Positions 53,209 through 57,588 of a stretch of 57,588 bases of DNA are shown here, in pieces. The stretch comes from Prosthecobacter debontii (GTDB taxonomy: Bacteria > Verrucomicrobiota > Verrucomicrobiia > Verrucomicrobiales > Akkermansiaceae). The DNA is taken from positions 1 through 57,588 of the forward strand of contig CAMCBV010000017.1 of assembly GCA_945873125.1 (NCBI GenBank), in the 5' to 3' direction. The first letter of the stretch is position 1; each line of letters starts with the position of its first letter. Position numbers and translations under genes: made by a program. Below the pieces are notes generated by a model, which worked only from the letters and a program-made list of their open reading frames with translations, had not been told where the DNA came from and ran no database searches.

Positions 53209-53656
53209 AATTTTAAACTTTAAATTTTAAATCTCAAGAAAGAGTTCAATGCCCCAATTGCTAGAAAAATCAAAACCCTATGATCTTGAGGAGCGCACCT
53301 ATGCATTTGCTCTCGAAACTCGTATGTTTTTGAGAAATACAAAATGGGATCCAGTTTCTTGGCCGGATATCAAACAAGTGCTGCGTTCTTCTGGATCGAT
53401 TGCGGCCAATTATATCGAAGCCATCGAAGCCATCAGCGAAACAGATGCGCTTTACCGACTGCGTCTTTCAAAAAAGGAAGCTCGTGAAACCGGGCTTTGG
53501 TTGCGCCTTATCAGCCATCGACGAATCGGTTCACATCTCACTTGATTCACTCATCTCCGAAACCCATGAGCTGGTCAAAATTTTCGCATCTATCATTCGT
53601 AAAAAGTCCACACAAAGCCCTCTTCCTTGAGGTTTAAAATTTAAAGTTTAAAATTT
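53208..53656 (+). mobile_element. Intervening-sequence-like element 2 (37-bp inverted repeats)
   Basis: The left arm 53208-53244 and right arm 53620-53656 are complementary at 35 of 37 positions; the outer 24 bp (beginning aaattttaaactttaaat) are perfect. One mismatch would be a U-G pair in RNA. The left arm begins at the last base of the preceding stop codon and the right arm ends two bases before the ABC gene's start sequence AATG. The ORF starts 4 nt after the left arm and its stop TGA (53628-53630) is inside the right arm, as in element 1. Removing 53208-53657 would leave cgctaATGagc, a classical overlapping TAATG junction. Confidence 0.75.
53249..53630 (+). pseudogene. Four-helix-bundle (IVS-type) protein gene with a frameshift
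   Basis: The frame from 53249 codes 88 residues of a four-helix-bundle protein (SWPDIKQVLRSSGSIAANYIEA, quoted in part: VLRSSGSIAANYIEA; then LSKKEARETGLWLRLI). At about 53510-53516 the family-like reading moves to the +1 frame, where AIDESVHISLDSLISETHEL and VKIFASIIRK complete helix four and end at 53630. In the original frame translation stops at 53545 after an unrelated tail. So one base has been gained, two lost, or a +1 programmed shift occurs at cttatcagcc. It belongs to a different subfamily from the copy at 21101, so the two are not recent duplicates. Confidence 0.8.
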
Positions 53657-53657
53657 A

Positions 53658-54683
53658 ATGAGCGACTCAGCTATTCGAGTTCACAACCTTTACCGCTTCT
53701 TCGGTCCCTTGCAGGCCGTAAATGGTATTTCATTTGAAATTCCTCACGGCTCCGTCTGTGGTTTTGTGGGCGCGAACGGCGCCGGAAAAACCACGACCAT
53801 GCGGATTCTTGCGAGTCTTGATTACCCGACGATGGGTCATGCGGAAATTTGTGGAATCAACGTCATTCATCACCCAGCTGAAGTGCGACGCCTTATCGGT
53901 TGGATGCCGGATCACTTCGGAAACTACGATAACATGACGGTCTTGGAATACCTCGACTTCTATGCACGTGCACTCGGCTACAAAGGCAAAGAACGCCGCC
54001 AACGGATTGAGGAAGTCATGGATTTCACCGATCTCGTTCCGCTTGCGGACCGGTTTTCCAACAAACTCTCCAAAGGCATGACCCAGCGGCTTTGTCTGGG
54101 ACGCTCCCTTCTCCATGATCCGCAAGTTCTGATCATGGATGAACCAGCAGCCGGCTTAGATCCGAAAGCCCGGGTTGAACTCAAGCACCTCATCCGCGTT
54201 CTCGCAAAGGAGGGAAAAACGATTTTCATCTCCTCACACATTCTCTCCGAGCTCGGCGAAATGTGCGATACCTTGCTGTTTCTCAACAATGGCCGCATCG
54301 TCCATCATGGCGATTCCGAGTCACTGAAACGCTCATCCGATTCCCTCGGCGGCGTGTTGTATGATGTGCAATTGGATGGCGATCCACAGGCACTCTCCGA
54401 TTGGGCAATCCTTCAGCCCAATGTCGAATTGTTAGAATCCCGCAAAACGGGCGGACGGATCCGAATCGATACAGAAGATCCGGGAAAAGCAGCCGACGTC
54501 CTCTCACGCATGGTGAAAGACAATCTTCGCGTCATCGATTTCCACCGCGAACAGCGCAATCTAGAAGACGCCTTCATCGACATGCTTTCCAATATCGAGA
54601 ATGGAAATCAGGCCGTCCCAACACCACCGCCGTTTCATCCACCGATTCCACGACCCGCAGAAGAACCAGAGGCCTTGATCTGA
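53658..54683 (+). CDS. ABC transporter ATP-binding protein
   Basis: A 341-aa ATPase. Walker A GANGAGKTTT is at about residues 37-46, the Q-loop GWMPDHFG, signature LSKGMTQRLCLG near 137, Walker B VLIMDEPAAGLDPKA near 155 and the switch histidine in SSHILSE. A regulatory C-terminal extension (about 230-341) ends in a Pro-rich tail PTPPPFHPPIPRP. The type matches NatA/GldA-like exporters. It forms one transporter with the permease that starts 27 bp downstream. Confidence 0.95.
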   Translation: MSDSAIRVHNLYRFFGPLQAVNGISFEIPHGSVCGFVGANGAGKTTTMRILASLDYPTMGHAEICGINVIHHPAEVRRLIGWMPDHFGNYDNMTVLEYLDFYARALGYKGKERRQRIEEVMDFTDLVPLADRFSNKLSKGMTQRLCLGRSLLHDPQVLIMDEPAAGLDPKARVELKHLIRVLAKEGKTIFISSHILSELGEMCDTLLFLNNGRIVHHGDSESLKRSSDSLGGVLYDVQLDGDPQALSDWAILQPNVELLESRKTGGRIRIDTEDPGKAADVLSRMVKDNLRVIDFHREQRNLEDAFIDMLSNIENGNQAVPTPPPFHPPIPRPAEEPEALI

Positions 54684-54710
54684 TTTATCGGAACTACCGA
54701 ATTCTACTTC

Positions 54711-56132
54711 ATGAAAATTTCATTTCCCCAAGATTTCCCGGACCGCCTTTCACCGATGCTGGTGAAAGAGCTGCGCCAAGGCCTCCGCACCCGTTCGTTT
54801 ATCGGCGTCTTTCTCACGCTTCAAATCGTACTCGGCATCATTCTTCTCGGTGCGGGCTCAGCCGCGACTTCCGATCAAGCAGGCAGCACGATTTCCAACA
54901 TCATCTTCATCTTCTTTTCCATTGCGGTGATCATCATTCAACCCATGCGTGGCATGACGGCATTGTCCTCCGAAATCAAAGGCAATACCATTGATATGAT
55001 GGTGCTGACCCGCCTCTCGGCGTGGCGCATTGTTGCTGGAAAATGGTCCGCACTCGTCAGTCAGTCCGCCCTGATCCTGGTGACGATTATTCCTTATCTC
55101 ATTCTCCGTTATTTCTTCGGCGGTATGAATTTGATTGGCGAGGTAGTGATGCTGATTTTGATTTTCATCTCGTCCGCCACGCTTACAGCCATCACCGTCG
55201 GACTCTCCGCATCACCATCGGTGATCCTCCGCTCCATCCTGCCAATGGTCGGTATTCCCTTGGGTGCTTATGCGGCTCTCATGATGATTCTGTTCAGTGG
55301 CATGGGTGGAGGCGGATCGGTTTTCGATTTCTTTTCGCTCGAATCCACCGAATCCAAAATCGCCATCTCCCTCTATATCACGGCATGCCTCTATTATGGC
55401 TTCTTCCTGTTATCCATAGGCACCTCGCTCATCGCTCCACATGCGGAAAACTATTCCACCCTTCGTCGTGTCGTTGCTTGCTTCGTCACGATCGCGGCCG
55501 CTGCAATCGGAATCATTTATTGCGATGATGTCGATGTGATGCTCGTCGTTTATTACCTGATCTTTGCTCCGATCTTCACCATCAGTCTCACGGAATTCGG
55601 CACCCTCGTTCCACCGGTAGTTCAAAAATTCAATCGATATGGCATCTTAGGAAGATTTCTCGGAATTTTTCTGCTTCCCACATGGGCAACTGGCGTCTTC
55701 TTCTGCTATCTCCTGACATGTATCGCGGGCATATCATTATTTTTGGTTCGCGATAGCTATATCAACAATGACTCCATCGTCGTCGGCATGGGATTACTCT
55801 CAGGCATGGTGTTCCCCGCGCTTTTGGTGAATCTCTTCAAGATGTACGGACCCTCGCGTGTCTCAAATTATATCCTTTTCTCTGTCGCCTCCGGCATCAT
55901 CGCCTTGACTCTTATGGGTATCGCCGAGTCTCTCTCGAGTAAAGGCCTCCTCTGGCTCTTTGTTTGGATTCCGCCGGTTTCCATGACCATGACGGATGGT
56001 GGCGGGATCAATGATGATGCTTTGTTAGTTGCGACGGCTTTTTTCAATATGCTCTATTTCGCCATCTTTATTTGCATGGCAGCCCGAAACTACCGCCGCT
56101 CCATCAGGGAACTCAATCACAGCGGCTCATAA
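54711..56132 (+). CDS. ABC transporter permease
   Basis: A 473-aa membrane protein with about 11-12 helices. It begins with an amphipathic segment DRLSPMLVKELRQGLRTRSFI, the coupling element typical of ABC-2-type permeases (KELRQ...R), then GVFLTLQIVLGIILLG. The phrase MRGMTALSSEIKGNTIDMMVLTRLSAWRIVAGKW (quoted in part: EIKGNTIDMMVLTRLS) is characteristic of NatB/ABC-2 proteins. It lacks large periplasmic loops. The substrate is unknown; pairing with the ATPase upstream is clear. Confidence 0.88.
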   Translation: MKISFPQDFPDRLSPMLVKELRQGLRTRSFIGVFLTLQIVLGIILLGAGSAATSDQAGSTISNIIFIFFSIAVIIIQPMRGMTALSSEIKGNTIDMMVLTRLSAWRIVAGKWSALVSQSALILVTIIPYLILRYFFGGMNLIGEVVMLILIFISSATLTAITVGLSASPSVILRSILPMVGIPLGAYAALMMILFSGMGGGGSVFDFFSLESTESKIAISLYITACLYYGFFLLSIGTSLIAPHAENYSTLRRVVACFVTIAAAAIGIIYCDDVDVMLVVYYLIFAPIFTISLTEFGTLVPPVVQKFNRYGILGRFLGIFLLPTWATGVFFCYLLTCIAGISLFLVRDSYINNDSIVVGMGLLSGMVFPALLVNLFKMYGPSRVSNYILFSVASGIIALTLMGIAESLSSKGLLWLFVWIPPVSMTMTDGGGINDDALLVATAFFNMLYFAIFICMAARNYRRSIRELNHSGS

Positions 56133-56165
56133 TCAAGGGCATTCCTATTTCTCAAATATAATCAG

Positions 56166-57272
56166 ATGAAAACTATACACGGAGCTGCTTCTTTTTTGCT
56201 TTCTTCGGACCTTGTCTCTCTCTTTGTCACGCAAGAGGGCGGTCACCTTGCACCTGTCACATTTAAAATCGATGATCGCATCGTTTCTCCATACGCACTT
56301 GCTCCGTGGTTGCCGGATGAGGTTGATGCCACATTGCCCGTCCTTTTGAAAAATTTACGCGGGGATTTTCTCTGCCTCCCCTTCGGACCACAAGAAAACG
56401 GCCCGCCGCATGGTGAAACCGCCAACGCTTCATGGAAATTCGTTTCTCAAGTGGATCTGTCACTCACTCTTGAAATGGAGGCTTCTGATGTCTCCGCGAA
56501 AATCACCAAAACCCTATCTCTTCGTCCGGGTGAAACCGCGATTTATCTGACGCATCAAATCGACGGACTTGAAGGCGATTGGTCTTATGGCACCCATCCG
56601 ATTCTGGATCTCTCAAGTTTGCCTTCCGGCACTGCCAGACTCAGTGTCTCTCCTTTCCGCTGGGCCTCGGTTTATCCAGAATGCTTTTCCAATCCCGCGG
56701 ATGGTGCCCGCCAACAACTCGAAATCGGTGCGATTTTTTCCGATCTCACGGAAGTCCCATTGGCCGATGATGGAACAACCAATTTAACGTATTACCCCTC
56801 TGAATCCCCTACCGACGATCTCGTCATGATGATCTCCGAGGCCAGCTCCGAGGAACAACCCTTTGCCTGGTCCGCTTGTGTGTTCGACGGCTATGTTTGG
56901 TTTGCTCTGAAAAATCCAACCGACTTTCCGGCAACCATGTTCTGGATATCCAATGGCGGGCGTTCGGCCGCGCCATGGCATTCCCTTCACACCGCACGCA
57001 TCGGAATCGAAGATGTCTGCTCACATTTCTGCGATAGCGTCGATATCTCCCGCAAAGACCTGCTCCACAATCTCAGTGTCCCCTGCACACGGAGTTTCTC
57101 CAAAGACCAACCTGTTACGTTGAAAAACATTCAAGCCGTCGCAGCCGTTCCCTTAAACTTCGGGAAGGTCCAATCCATCATTCCCGTCAGTGAACATGAG
57201 ATCCAAATCACCGGAGAAAATGGCGATAGTGTCACCGTTCCCCTGAACTGGAATTTCGTAACAGGCCATTAG
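56166..57272 (+). CDS. Galactose-mutarotase-like protein
   Basis: A 368-aa protein without a signal peptide. It is beta-rich with SLFVTQEGGHLAPVTFK near the start, a PPHGETANASWKF segment that recalls the PxHG/W pocket of aldose-1-epimerases, ETAIYLTHQIDG, SYGTHPILDL and DYVWFALKNPTDFPATMFWI-type phrases (here GYVWFALKNP). This fits the galactose mutarotase superfamily (carbohydrate-binding beta-supersandwich), but the catalytic His-Glu pair is not certain. It follows the ABC permease by 33 bp and is the last gene of the operon. Confidence 0.6.
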   Translation: MKTIHGAASFLLSSDLVSLFVTQEGGHLAPVTFKIDDRIVSPYALAPWLPDEVDATLPVLLKNLRGDFLCLPFGPQENGPPHGETANASWKFVSQVDLSLTLEMEASDVSAKITKTLSLRPGETAIYLTHQIDGLEGDWSYGTHPILDLSSLPSGTARLSVSPFRWASVYPECFSNPADGARQQLEIGAIFSDLTEVPLADDGTTNLTYYPSESPTDDLVMMISEASSEEQPFAWSACVFDGYVWFALKNPTDFPATMFWISNGGRSAAPWHSLHTARIGIEDVCSHFCDSVDISRKDLLHNLSVPCTRSFSKDQPVTLKNIQAVAAVPLNFGKVQSIIPVSEHEIQITGENGDSVTVPLNWNFVTGH

Positions 57273-57331
57273 TTTCTAAACCCAGAATCCTCATTTGGCA
57301 CTGCGATTTTTAGGATGAAAGGTTTTCACAG

Positions 57332-57348
57332 CCCCGACTTCATCGGGG
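57332..57348. terminator. Hairpin downstream of the operon
   Basis: ccccga-cttca-tcgggg forms a 6-bp stem 60 bp after the stop of the last gene. No T-run follows, so a termination role is uncertain. Confidence 0.35.
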
Positions 57349-57353
57349 AGAAA

Positions 57354-57374
57354 AGGTAACGAAGAGAACGAAGG
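57354..57374. repeat. Solo purine-rich periodic word
   Basis: aggtaacgaagagaacgaag is built from aacgaag units with a 9-nt period and resembles the words at 34003-34026 and 38563-38589. No inverted partner is in the window. Confidence 0.35.
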
Positions 57375-57467
57375 ATGTTCCAACCCCTCATTCTCAAGAC
57401 TCCTGCCAAAGAATCAGAGAGGCAAAAGCCAAGGTTGTACGTAAGCGTCCTCTGAAGCGCCTCTTGA

Positions 57468-57504
57468 CATAAATGTCGTAGGTTCGTGACTTACGACATT
57501 TATG
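57468..57504. promoter_or_regulatory. Perfect 13-bp dyad (operator or transcript end)
   Basis: The arms cataaatgtcgta (57468-57480) and tacgacatttatg (57492-57504) are perfect complements with an 11-nt spacer. The dyad lies one base from the stop codon of the ORF at the right edge. It lacks a T-run; it could be an operator for a dimeric repressor, or the end of a mobile element. Confidence 0.5.
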
Positions 57505-57505
57505 A

Positions 57506-57588
57506 CTACGCTGTCTTTTTGAGGCGTGGTTTGCTTAGGTTTTTTGCGTAGGCCTTGGGGGTGTAGCTGGAGAAAGTTCCTGCGGTGA
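57506..57588 (-). CDS. C-terminal end of an unidentified protein (cut by window edge)
   Basis: On the minus strand, one frame is open from the window edge to TAG at 57506-57508 and ends in SSYTPKAYAKNLSKPRLKKT. The basic tail looks like a natural C-terminus, but only 27 codons are visible and two other frames are also open for part of the way. No family can be named. Confidence 0.3.
   Translation of the reverse strand, partial: TAGTFSSYTPKAYAKNLSKPRLKKTA

Noticed and set aside
1..57588. CRISPR array, prophage or integrated plasmid
   Set aside because: No regularly spaced direct repeats, cas genes, phage structural genes or integrase were found.

Overview
The window looks like a chromosomal piece of a Verrucomicrobiota bacterium. 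This is inferred from gene content only: DUF1080 and LamG-like secreted proteins, a Gfo/Idh + DUF1080 + MFS sugar cluster, a DUF4175 protein, a long MoxR/ABC operon, weak Shine-Dalgarno sequences and moderate GC. No 16S rRNA gene is present to settle it.

Layout. (1) 1-92: the 5' end of an IS630-type transposase, cut by the window edge. (2) 164-12342, minus strand: a tightly coupled operon read from DUF4175 protein to low-complexity secreted protein to alpha/alpha-toroid protein to three tandem paralogous secreted LamG-like proteins to the RNA helicase HrpA. (3) 12445-17199: a divergent pair, an unknown protein and a 1195-aa SWI2/SNF2 helicase. (4) 17398-22479: nuoG-H-I-J-K of respiratory complex I, interrupted between nuoI and nuoJ by a small four-helix-bundle gene. 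(5) 22536-28448: recJ, yicC, radC and an AsmA-like envelope protein. (6) 28453-32615: metallo-beta-lactamase hydrolase, DUF2071 protein and GH63-like glucosidase. (7) 32749-34151: tRNA-Lys(TTT), a structured repeat-like RNA, a secreted protein and palindromes. (8) 34156-41464 and on to 42012, minus strand: TspO, a sugar operon, L-serine dehydratase, QueG and shikimate kinase. (9) 42112-47755: cardiolipin synthase, 3D-domain lipoprotein, DUF1802, zinc ribbon, ribosomal protein S20, L,D-transpeptidase and a GT2 synthase. (10) 48013-50279: sugar isomerase and an MFS transporter. (11) 50437-57272: MoxR ATPase, membrane-anchored periplasmic protein, a broken four-helix-bundle gene, ABC ATPase, ABC permease and a mutarotase-like protein. 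(12) The right edge holds palindromes and the C-terminus of an unidentified minus-strand ORF.

The most interesting signal is a set of hairpin-bounded insertions at operon junctions. Two of them (21066-21538 and 53208-53656) carry genes of the four-helix-bundle family otherwise known from 23S rRNA intervening sequences. In both, the left inverted-repeat arm starts at the upstream stop codon, the ORF starts at or just after the inner end of that arm, the ORF stop codon lies inside the right arm, and the right arm ends at or just before the next gene's start codon. The second element has a 37-bp arm pair with 35 matches. ORF-less hairpins lie at 25180-25259 and 38563-38695, and related periodic words occur alone elsewhere, including one read in frame inside hrpA. 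Together they suggest a family of intervening-sequence-like elements that colonise stop-to-start gaps without breaking operons.
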